Shown in pieces: positions 12,086-25,044 of a stretch of DNA of 64,000 nucleotides (its first letter is position 1; each line of letters starts with the position of its first letter). The stretch spans positions 992,001 to 1,056,000 of the forward strand of contig CANTAL010000021.1 in the NCBI GenBank assembly GCA_947650365.1, read 5' to 3'. Below the pieces are notes generated by a model. That model was not told the origin of the DNA, did not search any database, and was given only the letters and a program-made list of their open reading frames with translations. The DNA is from Chamaelirium japonicum (Eukaryota; Streptophyta; Magnoliopsida; Liliales; Melanthiaceae). Position numbers and translations under genes: made by a program.

Positions 12086-13964
12086 ATCGGATGGCAATGG
12101 ACTGGAGCAGGACTTCTTCTATCTTCTATCTTCATTTATATCTCTGTTCACTTCTCTCTTCTGTCTTTGTTTCTCTCTCTATTTTCTTGTGATTGGTCGG
12201 CTGGGTTCGATATATTCGTGCTGATAACATGTTGTAAGATGGGAGAATGAGAGAGTCGTCAAATATGCCCCATCTAAAGGGGTCATATATTATTTATAGG
12301 GTAAGCTTACTTAGGGCCTAAGCAATCTATGGAAAACCCTAATCCATGGGTGAAGAAAGAAGAGAACGAAATGATTTAATTATATTATTGAGAATTGAAG
12401 TTTTGGAATTTAGATTCCTTTTTACTTCACAACTATACCTGTAGCTAATAAACTGGAGCAAGACTTCTTCTCTCTTCTCTCATTGTTTATCTCTCTGTTC
12501 TCTTCTCTCTTCTTATCTCTCTTTTGTCTTTGTTTCTGTCTCCATTTTCTTATGACTGGTCGGCTAGGCTTGACATGTTCGTACTGATAAAGTATTATGA
12601 GATGGGAGAAAGAGAGAGCTGTCAAATATGCCCCACCCTAAATGGGTCGTATAAATATTAAAAAGTGGAATTTTGGAATTTAGATTCTTTCTTACTTCGT
12701 ACCTATACCCGTGGCCAATGGACTAGAGCAGGACTTCTTCTCTCTTCTCTCTTTATTTATCTATCCATTCTCTTCTCTTTTCTTCTTTCTCTTTTGTGGA
12801 GTTTTGGAAATTAGATTCCTTCTTCCTTCACACCTATACCCGTGTGAGAAGATACTATTTAAATAATTAATTCTTAATTCTCTTCTCTCTCTTCTGTCTT
12901 TGTTTCTCTCTCTGTTTTCTTATGACTGGTCGGTAGGGCTAGACATGTTCGTGCTGATAACATTTTGTGAGATGGGAGAAAGAAAGAGCCGCCAAACATA
13001 CCCTACCCTAAAGGGGTCGTATTTTATTTATAGGGTAAGCTTACTTAGGGCCTAAGAAATCTATGGTAAACCCTAATCCATAGATGAAAAGAGAAGAGAA
13101 CGGAGAGCTGTAATTATTTTATTGAGAAGTGGAGTTTTGGAATTTAGATTTCTTCTTACTACACACCTATACCCATGGCGAATAGACTGGAGCAGGACTT
13201 CTTCTCTCTTCTCTATTCGTTTATCTCTCTGTTTTCTTCTGTCTTCTTCTCTCTCTTCTGTCTTCGTTTCTCTCTGTTTTTGTATGACTAGTCGGTTGGG
13301 CTCGATATATTCGTGCTGGTAATGTATTATGAGATGGGAGAAAGAGAGAGCCATCAAACATGCCCCATCCTAATTAGATTTCTTCTTACTTCACACCTAT
13401 ACCCGTGGACAATAGGTTGGAGCAGGACTTCTTCTATCTTTTCTCATCGTTTATCTCCCCGTTCTCTTCTCTCTTCTTTTCTCTCTTTTGTCTTCCTTTC
13501 TCTCTCTGTTTTCTTATGATTGGTCGGCTAGAATCGACATATTCGTGTTGATAACGTATTATGTAATAGAGAAAAAGAGAGCCATCAAACGTGCCCCATC
13601 CTAAAGGGGTCATATAAATATTAAAAAGTGGAGTTTTGAAATTTAGATTCTTTCTTACTTTATACTTATACCTATGGTGAATGGACTGGAGTAGGACTAC
13701 TTCTCTCTTTATTTATCTCTCCGTTTTCTTCTTTTTTCTTCTCACTCTTCTGTCTTCTTTTCTCTCTCCGTTTTCTTGTGACTGGTCGACTGGGCTCGAC
13801 ATATTCATGCTGATAACGTGTTGTGAGATGGAAGAAAAAGAGAGCTATCAAATGTGCTCCACCCTAGAGGAGTCGTATATTATTTATAGGATAAGCTTAC
13901 TTTGGGCCTAAGCAATATAAAAGAAACCCTAATCCATGAGAGAGATCCGACGGTGGACAACCAT

Positions 13965-14455
13965 CCGATCAAACGATTTTATAATAGTTGTAATATTTTA
14001 ATTTTTTTAAAGAAAAATATAAATTATTTTTAAAGAAAAAAATTTGAGTGTGCCTCATCTTTCTTTTTTACTTCCCATTATTTAATTAATTTAATTAGTT
14101 TAATAAATTAAATAGTTAAATAATTAATGAAATATTTAATTATCTATATAACTAAATATTTAAATTATTTAAATAATTTATTTATTATTTAAATTTTAAA
14201 ATAATAAATAATAATTTGATTATTTAAAAAAAATTAATTTATTTAAAAAAATATTTTATTATTTATATATTCGAAAAATTAATTTATTATTTAAATAACA
14301 AGTAAATAGTTATCGAATTATTATTTTATTTTATTACTTAATTAAAAAATTAATTTTTTATTTATTTCAATTAATATTTCATAATTTAATTAAAAAAATT
14401 AATTATTTAATTACATAACAAATTTATTAAAATTATTATTTTTTTAACTATATCT
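13965..14455 (-). repeat. inverted, shortened AT-rich block
   Basis: Reading the minus strand, the edge GATCGTTTGATCGGATGG and then the A/T runs match the downstream edge and interior of the 1409-2295 block. It is about half length and is followed by a reverse-oriented unit at about 14460-14700. Nothing else is seen in it. Confidence 0.65.
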
Positions 14456-15029
14456 TCTTCTCTCTCTTCTGTCTTCGTTTCTCTCTCCATTTTCTTTTGA
14501 CTGGTCGGTTAGGCTCGACATGTTCGCGCTGATAATACGTTATGAGATGGAAGAAAGAGAGAGCTGTCAAACGTGCCCCACTCTAAAGGGATCGTATATT
14601 ATTTATAGGGTAAGCTTACTTAGGGCCTAAGCAATCTTTGGAAAACCCTAATCCATGGAAAAGATCCGACGGTGGACAGCCATCCGATCGAACATGCCCC
14701 ACCCTAAAGGGGTCGTATTAATCAATTATTTAAATAATTACTAAATCAATTCTCTTAATTAGTAAACTTACCTTATAAATATTTAATTATATATAATTGA
14801 ATATCGCCATGGGTATAGGTGTGAAGTAAGAAGGAATCTAAATTCCAAAACTCCACTTCTCAATAGTATGATCTCAATATTATTATGATTATCATTATAA
14901 TATTACTATAATTTTTTTAATTAAATTAATTAATTCTTTAATTATTATATAATTTAAATAATTTAATAATTAAGTTTACTAATTAACGTGTTGTGAGATA
15001 GGAGAAAGATAGAGCCGTCAAACTTCTAT

Positions 15030-15260
15030 CTTATCCCATGGATTAGGATTTCCCATAAATTGCTTAGGCCCTAAGTAAGCTTACCCTATAAATAATATAC
15101 GACCCCTTTAGGGTGGGGCACATTTACGGCTCTCTCTTTCTCTCATCTCATAACGCTTACCCTATAAATAATATATGACCCCTTTAGGGTGGGGCATGTT
15201 TAACGGCTCTCTCTTTCTCCCATCTCACAACACATTATCAGCACGAACATATCGAGCCCA
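15030..15260 (+). promoter_or_regulatory. double-TATA promoter-like module, third instance
   Basis: TATAAATA boxes at 15087-15094 and 15163-15170, 76 bp apart, each followed by a CCCCTTTAGGGTGGGGC segment. The pair arose here by duplicating a longer piece, from the first TATA to the CTCATCTCA tract, so it is independent of the 2.4 and 7.1 kb pairs. Confidence 0.4.
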
Positions 15261-18200
15261 GCCAACCAGTAGCAAGAAAACGGAAGGAGAAACAAAGACA
15301 GAAGTGGAGTTTTGGAATTTAGATTCCTTCTTACTTCACACCTATATCCGTGGTCAATGGACTGGAGCAGGTCTTCTTCTCCACAGAAGAGAGAGAAGAA
15401 GAGAGAAGAGAACGAAGATATAAACAAAGACAGAAAAGAGAGATACGACTGGTTGGCTGGGCTCGATAGTAAGAAGTGGCACACCCGAATTGCTTAGGCC
15501 CTAAGTTCAAATATTAAAAGATACACCGTCGAATCTCTCCCATAGATTAGGGTTTCCTATAGATTACTTAGGCCCTAAGTAAGCTTACACTATAAATAAT
15601 ATGCGACCCTTTTAGGGTGGAGCATGTTAACGACACTCTCTTTCTCCCATCTCACAACACGTTATCAGCACGAACATATCGAACCCAGTGACAAGTCGCA
15701 AGAAAACGGAGAGAGAAATAAAGACAGAAAAGAGAGAAGAAGAAAGAAGCGAATGGAGAGATAAACGAAGATAGAAGAGAGAAGAAGTCCTGCTCTACTA
15801 CATTGGCCATGGGTATAGTTGTGAAGTAAGAAGAAATTTAAATTCCAAAATTCAACTTCTCAATAATATAATTAAATCTCTCAATTCTCTTCTCTCTTCT
15901 CCCATGGATTAGGGTTTTCCATAGATTGCTTAGGCACTAAGTAAGCGTACCCTATAAATAATATACGACCCCATTAGGGTGGGGCATATTTCATGGCTCT
16001 TTCTTTCTTCCATCTCATAATACGTTATTAGCACGAACATATCGAGCCCAGCCGACCAGTCATAAGAAAACGGAGAGAGAAATAAAGATAGAAGAGAGAG
16101 AAGATGAGAGATGAGAATGGAGAGATAAACGAAAAGAGAAGAGAGAAAAAGTCATGCTCCAATCCATTCACCATGGGTATAGATATGAAGTAAGAAGGAA
16201 TCTAAATTTTAAAATATCACTTCTCAATAGTATCTTCTCAACGTTATTATGATTATCATAGTAATATTACTATAATTTTTTTACTTAAATTAATTATTTG
16301 ATTAAAATAAAGAGAGAAGGGAATTTACTATGATAATTGTAATAATATTGAGATGATACTTTTGAGAAAACTCCAATTCTCAGTAATATAATTAAATCTC
16401 TCCGTTCTCTTCTATCTTCTCCTATGGATTAGGTTTTCCCATGGATTGCTTAGGCCCTAAGTAAGCTTATCTTACAAATAATATACTATCCTGTTAGGGT
16501 GGGGCACGTTCGATGGCTCTCTCTTTCTCCCATCTCATAATACGTTATCAGCACGAACATGTCGAGCCAGCCGACCCATCACAAGAAAATAGATAGAAAA
16601 ATGAAGACAAGTGGAGTTTTGAAATTTAGATTCTTTCTTACTTCACTCCTATACCCATGGGCAATTGACTGAAGCAGGACTTCTTCTCTTTTCTCTCTTT
16701 ATTTATCTCTCCATTCTCTTCTCTCTTCTCTCTTCTTCTCTCTCTTTTGTCTTCGTTAAACTCCACTTCTTTTCTCAATAAACAAAGAGAGAAACAAAGC
16801 CAGAAGAGAGAGAAGAAGAGAGAAAAGAACGGAGAGATAAACAAAAAGAGAAGAGAAGAAGTCCTGCTCCAGTCCATTGGCCATTGGAATAGGAGTGAAG
16901 TTCTCTCTTCTATCTTCGTTTATCTCATCGTTCTCTTCTCTCTTCTTTTGTCTTTGTTTGTCTCTCTATTTTTCTTATTACTAGTCGACTGGGCTCGACA
17001 TGTTCGTGCTGATAACGTATTATGAGATAGGAGAAAGTGAGAGCCATCAAATGTGCCCCACCCTAAAGGGGTCATAAATTATTTATAGGGTAAACTTACT
17101 TCGGGCCTTAGTAATGTATGAGAAACCCTAATCCATGGGAGAATAGAGAAGAGAATGGAGAGATTTAATTATATTATTGAGAAGTGGAGTTTTGAAATTT
17201 AGATTCCTTTTTACATAACACCTATACCCATGGATAATGGACTGGAGGAGGGCTTCTTCTCTCTTCTTTCTTTGCTTATATCTCTATTCTCTTCTCTCTT
17301 CTTCTCTTTACTCACAACACGTTATCAGCATGAACATGTCGAGCCCAGCAGACCACCATTTAGAATTTAACTAAATTATTTAAATATATTATTTAAATTA
17401 TTTATCTCTCTATTCTCTTATCTCTTCTTCTCTTTCTTCTGTCTTTATTTTTCTCTCCGGTTTCTAGTGACTGGTCGGCTGGGCTCGATATGCTTGTGCT
17501 GATAACAAGTTGTGAGAAAAAATAAGAAGAGAGAAGAGAAGGGAGAGGTAAACAAAGAAAGAAGAAAGAAGAAGTACTGCTCCAGTCCATTCACCACGGG
17601 TATAGGTGTGAAGTAAGAAGGAATCTAAATTCCAAAACTCTACTCTTAAATAATATAATTAAATCTCTCCATTCTCTTCTCTCTTCTCCCATGGATTAAG
17701 GTTTCCTTTAAAATGCATAGGACCTAAGTATGCTTACCCTATAAATAATATATGACCCCTTTAGGGTGGGGCTTATTTAACGGCTCTTCCTTTCTTCCAT
17801 CTCATAACATGTTATCAGCACGAAAATGTCGTGCCCAGCTGACCAGTTGTAAGAAAAGAGAAAGAGAAATAAAGAAAGAAGTGGATTTTTGGAATTTAAA
17901 TTCCTTCTTACTTGACACCTATACCCGTGGCCAATAGCCTAGAGCAAGACTTCTTCACTCTTCTCTTCGTTTATCTCTTCGTTCTCTTTTCTCTTCTTAC
18001 CACACTTCTGTCTATGTTTCTCTATCCGTTTATTGAGAGAAGAAGAAGAGTTTAACGAAGACAAAAGAGAGATAAGAAGCGAGAAGAGAACGGAGAGATA
18101 AATAAAGAGAAAAGAGAGAACTTCATACCTATACCCGTGGCTAATGGACTGGAGCAGAACTTCATCTCTCTTCTCTCTTCATTTATCTCTCCGTTTTCTT

Positions 18201-21200
18201 CTCTCTTTTTCTTTCTCTTCTATTTTCGTTTCTCTATCCGTTTATATAGAGAAGAAGTGGAGTTTAATAAAGACAGAAGAGAGATAAGAAGCGAGAAGAG
18301 AACAGAGAGATAAATGAAGAGAGAAGATATCCTGCTCCAGTCCATTGGCCAAGGGTATAAGTGTGAAGTATGAAGGAATCTAAATACCAAAACTCCACTT
18401 CTGTCTTCGTTTCTCTTACTATTTTCTTACGACTGGTCAGCTGGGCTCGACATATATGTACTGATAACATGTTGTGAGATGGGAGAAAGAGAAAGTCGTC
18501 AAACATGCCCTACCCTAAAGGGGTCGTATATTTTTTATAAGGAAAGCTTACTTAGGGCCTAATCAATCTATGGGAAACCCTAATCCATAGACAAAGAGAA
18601 AAGAGAACTAAAAGATTTAATTATATTATTGAGAAGTGGAGTTTTGGAATTTAGATTCCTTCTTACTTCACACATATACCCATGGCGAATGGACTGGAAC
18701 ATGACTTCTTCTTTCTTCTCTCTTTATTTGTCTCTCCATTCTCTTCTCTCTTCTCACAACATGTTATCAACATGAACATATCGAACCCGACCGACCAGTC
18801 ACAAGAAAACAGAGAGAGAAATGATGATAGAAGAGAGAGAAGATAACAGAGAGATAAACAAAGAGAGAAGCAGTCCTGCTCCAATCCATTGGCCATGCGT
18901 ATAGCGGTAAAGTAAGAAGGAATCTAATTTCCAAAACTCCACATAAGAGAGATAAGAAGAGAGAAGAGAACAGAGAGATAAATAAAAAGAGAAGAGAGAA
19001 GAAGTCCTACTCCAGTCCATTGGCCATCGGTATAGGTGTGACGTAAGAAGGAATCTAAATTCCTAAACTCCACTTCTATCTTCCTTTCTCTCTCTGTTTT
19101 CTTGTGATTGGTCGGCTGGGCTCGACATGTTCATACTGATAATGTGTTATGAGATGGGAGAAAGAGAGAGTCGTCAAACATGTCCCACCCTAAACGAGTC
19201 ATATAATATTTATAGGGTAAGCTTACTTAGGGCCTAAGTAATCTATAGGAAATCCTAACCATGGGAGAGATCTAACGGTGGACAGTCATCCATCTTACTT
19301 CACACCTATACCCGTGGCCAATAGAATAGAGCAAGACTTCTTCTCTCTTCTCTATTCGTTTATCTCTCTATTCTCTTCTTTCTTTTTCTCCCATCTCACA
19401 ATACGTTATCAGTATGAACACGTCGTGCCCAACCGACCAGTCACAAGAAAACAGAAAGAGAAACAAAGACAGCAGAGAGAGAAGAAGAGAGAAGAGAACG
19501 AAGAGATAAATATAGAGAGAAATGATAAGAAGTCCTGCTCAAGTCCATTGGCCACGGGTTTAGGTATGCAGTAAGAAGGATGGCTATCCACCATCGGATC
19601 TCTCCCATGGATTTGGGCTTCCCATAGATTTATTTGGCCCTAAGTAAGCTTATCCTAAAAATAATATATGACCCCTTTAGGAAGGGGCATGTTTGACGGC
19701 TCTCTCTTTCTCCCATCTCATAACACATTATCAGCACGAAAATATAGAGCCCAGCCGACCAGTCATAAGAAAATGGAGAGAGAAACGAAGATAGAAATGG
19801 AGTTTTGGAATTTAGATTCCTTTTTACTTCACACCTATACCTGTGGCTAATGGATTGGAGTAGGACTTCGTCTCTCTTCTTACTTTATTTATCTCTCTGT
19901 TCTCTTCTATCTTCTTCACTCTCTTTTATGGAGTTTCGGAATTTAGATTCATTCTTACTTCACACCTATACCCGTGGCCAATGGACTAGAGCTGGACTTC
20001 TTCTTTTTTCTCTCTTCGTTTATTTCTCTGTTCTCTTCTCTCTTCTTCTCTCACTTCTGTCTTTGTTTCTCTCTCTGTTTTCTTATGACTGGTCGGCTGG
20101 GCTTGATATATTCCACGGGTATAGGTGTGAAGTAAGAAGATATCTAAATTCCAAAACTCAACTTCCCAATAATATAATTAAATCTCTTATTTCTCTTCTC
20201 TCTTCTCTGTTGGATTAGAGTTTCCTATAAATTACTTAGGCCCTAATTAAGCTTATCCTATAAATAATATATGACCCCTTTAGGGTGGGGCATGTTTGAC
20301 GACTCTCTCTTTGTTCCATCTCATAATACGTTATCAGTACGAATATGTCGAGCCTAGCCGACCAGTCGCAAGAAAACGGAGAAAAAAAAAGACAGAAGAG
20401 AGAAAAGAAGAAAGAAGAGAACGGAGAGATAAACGAATATAGAAGAGAGAAGAAGTCCTGCTCCAGTCCATTGGCCACGGGTATAGATTTGAAGTAAGAA
20501 AGAATCTAAATTCTAAAACTCCACTTCTCAATATTTATACGACCCCTTTATGGTGGGGCATGTTTAACAGCGCTCTCTTTCTCCCATCTCACAACACGTT
20601 ATCTACACGAATATGTCGAGCCCAGCCAACCTGTCACAAAAAAATAGAGAAAGAAACGAAGACAGAAGAAAGAGAAGAATAGAGAAGAGAACAGAGAGAT
20701 AAACAAAGAGAAAAGAAGTCCTGCTCCAGTACATTGGCCATGGGTATAGGTTTGAAGTAAGAAGGAATCTGAATTCCATAACTCCACTTCTCAATAATAT
20801 AATTAAATATCTCCGTTCTCTTCTTTCTTCTCCTATGGATTAGGATTTCCCATAGATTGCTTAGGCCCTGAGTTAGGGTAGGGCATGTTTGACAGCACGA
20901 ACATATCGAGCCCAGCCGACCAGACGCAAGAAAACGGAGAGAGAACGAAGACAGAAGAGATAGAAGAATAGAGAAGATAATGAAGAGATAAATGAAGAGA
21001 GAAGAAGTCATGCTCCAGTCTATTGGCCATGGGTATCGGTGTAAAGTAAGATGGAATCTAAATTCCAAAACTCTACTTTTGTCTATATTTCTCTCTCTAT
21101 TTTCTTACGACTGGTCGGCTGGGCTTGATATGTTCGTGTTGATAACATATCTAGTTTAATTAAGAAGGAATCTAAATTCCAAAACTCCACTTCTCAATAA

Positions 21201-22014
21201 TAAATTAAATTTCTTCATTCTTTTCTCTCTTTTCCTATGGATTAGGGTTTTCCATAGATTACTTAGGCCCTAAGTAAGCTTATCCTATAAATAATATTTG
21301 ACCCCTTTAACGTAGAGCACATTTGATGGCTCTCACTTTCTCCCGTCTCACAACACTTATCCTATAAATAATATACGACCCCTTTGGGGTAGGGCACGTT
21401 TGACGGCTCTCTCTTTCTCCCATCTTATAATACGTTATCTTTTGTTTCTCTCCCCATTTCTTTCCCCGTTTTCTTTGTTTCTATTTCTTTTTCTTATAGT
21501 ATAAAATAAAATAAATAAGTATTGTTAGAAAAGAGATAAAAAATTATTTTAAACTAGAGAGAGTAGGTCTTTATCTCTCTTCTCTCTTCTTTTATCTCTT
21601 TATTCTCTTCTCTCTTTCTCCCATCTCATAACATGTTATCAGCAATAACATATCGAGTCTAGCCGACCAGTCGCAAGAAAACGGAGAGAGAAACGAAGAC
21701 AGAAGTAGAGTTTTTAAATTTAGATTTCTTCTTACTTCAAACTTATACCCATGGCTAATGGACTAGAGCGGGACTTCTTCTCTCTTCTATCTTCGTTTAT
21801 CTCTTCATTTTCTTCTCTCTTCTTCTCTCTCTTCTGTATTAGTTTCTCTCTCAGTTTTTTTTGCGACTGGTCGACTGGGCTCAATATATTCGTACTGATA
21901 ATGAGTTGTAAGATGGGAGAAAAAGAGGGCCGTCAAGCATGCCCCACCCTAAAGGTGTCGTATATTATTTATAGGGTAAGCTTACTTAGGGCCTAAGCAA
22001 TCTACGAGAAACCA

Positions 22015-22260
22015 TAATCTATGGGAGAGGTCCGACGGTGGACAGCCATCCGATCGAACGATCTCAAAACAGTTTTAATATTTTATATTTTTTTAAAGAA
22101 AAATGTAAAATATTTTTAAAGCAAAAAATTTGAGTGTGCCTCATCTTCTTTCTTTACTTCCTATTATTTAATTAACTTAATAATTTAATAAATTAATAAA
22201 TTAAATAATTAAATAATTAAATAAATATTTAATTATCTTCTCTCTTCTCATATTATTTTA
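22015..22260 (-). repeat. inverted AT-block remnant with GTCCGACGGTGG edge
   Basis: Minus-strand copy of the AT-block exit: GTCCGACGGTGGACAGCC, GATCGAACGATCTC, TTTTTTAAAGAAAAATG, then short A/T runs. It lies just upstream of the insertion site of the first gypsy element. Confidence 0.6.
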
Positions 22261-22428
22261 TTACTATGATAATTAAGTGGAGTGTTGTTACTATAATTTT
22301 TTTAATTAAAATAAAGAGAAAATAGAATTTACTATGATAATCATAGTAACGTTGAGATGATACTATTGAGAAGTGGAGTTTTTGAATTTAGATTCCTTTT
22401 TACTTCACACCTATACCCGTGGCTAATG

Positions 22429-22433
22429 AACTG
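22429..22433. other. target-site duplication, left copy of G1 (AACTG)
   Basis: AACTG here and AATTG at 36510-36514 flank the element. Joining the flanks across the element restores the repeat-family phrase CTAATGAACTGGAGCAGG, which is seen intact many times nearby. One C/T difference has accrued. Confidence 0.85.
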
Positions 22434-22470
22434 TATGAGTGCAAATTTTGGCAAGAAGTCTACAAACAGC

Positions 22471-22685
22471 GGGACCCACCGGCCCTGCCTGGTGGGCCCC
22501 CGAGTACCACAGCGGGACCCACCGGCCCTGCCTGGTGGGCCCCCAGAAGACAACAGCAGGACCCACTGGCCATGCCTGGTGGGCTCCAGAAGACAACAGC
22601 AGGACCCACCGGCCCTGCCTGGTGGGCCCCCTAAAACGGCAGCGGAGCCCGCCAGCTTTACCTGGAGGATCCCCAGATGCTGCAG
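22471..22685 (+). repeat. 43-bp hairpin-forming tandem repeats in U3 of G1
   Basis: Five 43-bp units (the last degenerate) of the form GGGACCCACCGGCCCTGCCT then GGTGGGCCCCC. GGACCCACC and GGTGGGCCC pair around a short CCCTG loop, so each unit is a GC-rich hairpin. The array lies directly upstream of the TATA box. The 3' LTR has one unit fewer. Proline/glycine-rich open frames across it are translations of the repeat. Confidence 0.85.
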
Positions 22686-22715
22686 CAGAAACCGCCATTT
22701 ACCATCAGAGACTTC

Positions 22716-22723
22716 TATAAATA
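22716..22723 (+). promoter_or_regulatory. LTR TATA box (TATAAATA), G1 5' LTR
   Basis: TATAAATAGCAGAGC lies about 30 bp after the U3 repeats. The same box is at 36109 (3' LTR of G1), 42505 and 55194 (LTRs of G2). Transcription should start 25-35 bp downstream. Confidence 0.75.
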
Positions 22724-23119
22724 GCAGAGCATTCGAATGTAAATGGATCCGAGATCAGTGCCATCACTTGATTTCTATTTTCAGAAACCAGAGCTCTGGG
22801 TTCTAACTTTCCAACCTTCAACCCTTCTCGATCTTCTTTTATTTTACGAAAGAGATCAGAGAGTTTTCAATGACTCTCGGCCTGTCGAGGTTACTTTGAG
22901 AAAAGAGTTAGTGAATTCGGGTTGCTCCCTATAGCACGGAGACGTAGGCTTCGGCTGAACTCTGAGATCACATCTCGTGTCAACATTCTCTCTGTTTGCA
23001 TATCAAAAGGCTTCAACTTCAATCAACAGATCGACCAACGATCTCCGACGTCAACTTCGACTTCAATTGACTGGTGAGGCGAGGTCTTCGGGTCGGCACG
23101 AAGATTTTCCCCCACAGTT

Positions 23120-23137
23120 TGGCGCCGTCTGTGGGAT
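23120..23137 (+). other. primer-binding site of G1
   Basis: TGGCGCCGTC begins 3 nt after the LTR end. These 10 nt are complementary to the 3' end of plant tRNA-Asp, which is the usual primer of the Athila/Tat branch. The next bases (TGTGGG) do not extend the match. Confidence 0.75.
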
Positions 23138-23280
23138 ACGAGCAAAAAGTCGAGCTCTCTCCACTACTACTTGATCGGTTGAGCATACAACTGATCTTGA
23201 TAGCCAAACTTCCTCGCCTCCTTGGTTGATCAGACAACTGATCGGACGTCGGCACTCTCGTTGCACCCTTCGCTCTCTGG

Positions 23281-25044
23281 ATGGCGAGGACGAAACACCA
23301 GGGTCAACCAGAAGGAAGTAACACGCAACAACAAGCTCGCCCTGAGACTCGATCAATGAGTCAAAGGCTCAACTTTGGGCAGCCCCTTGCTGCCCCCGAG
23401 ATGGGGGTTCGTTCAGGGAGTGGGAGATCTGTCGATCAACCTATCGCCCATCCTGCGCGATAATCAGTTGGGCAAACTGCACCCACTCCTGCTGAAGACC
23501 CTCCATCGACCTACCAAATCTCTGCGGTCGACTTCCAACTGCTCCAATTGGCGAAGCAAAACGCCACCCTCACCGCTGAGAGGGATGCTCTGAAGAAAGC
23601 AGCTTCCGAGGCTGGGATCGCTCTACCTTTTCCCTCTACAAGTGAGAGGGTCGATCTTTCTCGATATTCAATTCACTCCGAGCAATGGAGGTCAATGGGC
23701 ACTGCTGCCATCGAGAGGATTCGACGCGACCCAACTCCCTCTGCTGCCCCCTGGAAGCAGAGTGTTTGGGATCGCCTTGACGACGAGTCTTCCCAATCGT
23801 CTTCGGGCCACAACTGCGACAAGAGGGCACCTTCAAAGCTCAATATACCAAGGAAGCACCAAATGAAAGGCGCTCCTTCAAAGAGTAGAGCCTCCCCTTC
23901 CATCCCACTTCAACGTGGGCTTGGATCGGACCTCAGACATCGACTTCAACCGGCAAATACTTCAATGCCAGAGCAAGACCTTGCGATCTTGCCTCTTGAC
24001 CCACCTCTAGGTCGAGGACACGGTCGTAGGGATGGTTACTCCTCTGCCGGGCCTCTATATCGAAGTCTCTTTGAGACAACATTTCCAAGGGGATGGAGAA
24101 CTCCTATCCTCCCCAAATTCAACTGCATCAGAGGAGATCCCACTCTCTGTATACTTGCCTTCAAGCAAGCCCTAACGCCGTACGAAGAAGAAAACAACGT
24201 GCTCTGCCGCACCTTTGCAGGAAGTCTCGATGAGCCGTCACTCGACTGGTATCACAATCTCCAAGCTGGGTCCATCACCCAGTTCGATATTTTGGCTAAA
24301 CTCTTAGTGCAGCATTATCAACTCAATTTGAAGCCAGAGAAGAAGCTCGACTCTCTCTATCGGCTAAGGATGGGTGCCGACGAGACTCTCCGCAGCTTCA
24401 CGAGGAGATTTCGCAATGAGCATGCTGCTCTCTCTGGAAGACATCTAGATGATGAAGCCATCATGTTGGCTTTCCAGAACGCCCTCCGCTTCGATCTACA
24501 CATCTACAACGACTTCATCCGCAATCCCCCTCCTTCTCTGGGAGCTATGTTCGATCGAATCCAGAGAGAGATCGAGGTTGAAGATGATCAAGTCACTCGA
24601 AAAGGGCGAGAAACAAAGCGAAGACCGGCGGAGAGAGAAGCTCCTAAGTATACTGCCAAAGCCCACAATGCTGAAGCAGCAGCCCCTCCAGCCAACAAAC
24701 GATCAAAGAATGATGGGCATCGATCTCCAACGAAGACCACTTTTACCGAGTGGAATTTACCTGTTGAACAGATCCTTAACCGCATTCAACACGAGGAGTT
24801 CATTCGAAGGCCCAATCCTCTTCAGCCAAACTCAAAATTTACGGCTGATAAAACAGTGTATTGTGACTTCCACCGAAGTCACGGCCACTCCACCGATCGG
24901 TGCTTTCGGCTGAAGTTCCATCTTGAAGACCTATTGCGAGAAGGCCATCTTCAAGAGTTCGTCAGAGGCGGACAAGATCAACGCCAAGCCTCTGCAAAGG
25001 GAAAAGAAGTTTGTTGGGTCCATCAAATCTCCTCCAACCGGTGA
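23281..25044 (+). pseudogene. gag: G1 gag, broken by two stops
   Basis: Structural capsid/nucleocapsid polyprotein. The start MARTKHQGQ is chosen by comparison with the open copy in G2. The frame is the same as protease and RT. It has a short coiled-coil-like stretch (LAKQNATLTAERDALKKAAS), a retrotransposon Gag domain (KFNCIRGDPTLCILAFKQAL through RNEHAALSGRHLDDEA), and a zinc-knuckle variant CDFHRSHGHSTDRC near the end. Stops are TAA at 23461-23463 (G2 has CAG) and TGA at 25042-25044 (G2 has CAA). The second stop sits where the two elements differ as TGA against CAA, which a CGA ancestor decaying by deamination on either strand would explain. Gag and protease were probably one frame. Confidence 0.9.

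Larger units (their letters stand above)
1..22428. repeat. GA/TC-rich and AT-rich dispersed repeat domain, both orientations
   Basis: The whole stretch is built from degenerate copies of one family. In its 'forward' orientation a unit reads: CCATGGATTAGGGTTTCCC, TTAGGCCCTAAGTAAGC, a TATAAATA box, CCCCTTTAGGGTGGGGCACG, a CTCTCTTTCTC tract, CACAACACGTTATCAGCACG, TCGAGCCCAGCCGACCAGTC, a purine tract of GAGA/GAAGA type, then CCATTGGCC, GGTATAGGTGTGAAGTAAG and AATCTAAATTCCAAAACTCC. Forward copies of the TATCAGCACG block lie near 425, 705, 1075, 2520, 2775, 3185, 4115, 4385, 5440, 5760, 7210, 7465, 9395, 9660, 11500, 11810, 15235, 15665, 16025, 16550, 17325, 17815, 18770, 19410, 19730, 20335 and 20610. 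Reverse copies lie near 110, 4765, 5130, 10050, 10420, 10725, 11190, 12220, 12580, 12950, 13310, 13550, 13810, 14530, 17010, 17495, 18460, 19130, 21140 and 21890. Open frames here are low-complexity translations of purine tracts and I do not call them genes. TATA box followed by a conserved TATCAGCACG block after CACA looks like LTR U3-R-U5 and a primer site, so I infer a retrotransposon-derived origin. Confidence 0.85.
22434..23116 (+). repeat. G1 5' LTR (683 bp)
   Basis: Starts TATGAGTGCAAATTTT where the 3' LTR has TGTGGGTGCAAATTTT, so the usual TG start has been lost through two G-to-A changes. It ends in CCCCCACA. It contains four full 43-bp U3 repeats plus one degenerate repeat, a TATA box at 22716, and the 3' part shared closely with the G2 LTR (CTCCCTATAGCACGGAGACG). 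Confidence 0.95.

Noticed and set aside
977-21996. Dozens of 60-150 codon open frames rich in Phe, Leu and Ser, often reading SLFSLYLSL or MEFWNLDSFLLHTYTHGQW
   Set aside because: They are translations of TC/GA tracts and the repeated AATTTAGATTCCTTCTTACT segment, occur in either orientation of the same repeat, overlap one another in different frames and end wherever the repeat drifts. They are not membrane proteins.
22357-22806. Collagen-like Gly-Pro frames (ALPGGPP, GPTGPAWWAP) on both strands, also at 35600-36199, 39292-39768, 42052-42550 and 54595-55239
   Set aside because: They arise because the 43-bp U3 repeat shifts frame by one each unit (43 is 3n+1) and lacks stops. They lie in LTR promoter sequence.
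23019-23356. Minus-strand frames over the 5' leader and gag start of G1 (also at 42823-43080 in G2)
   Set aside because: Short, opposite to a convincing gag, and no motif. Treated as shadows.
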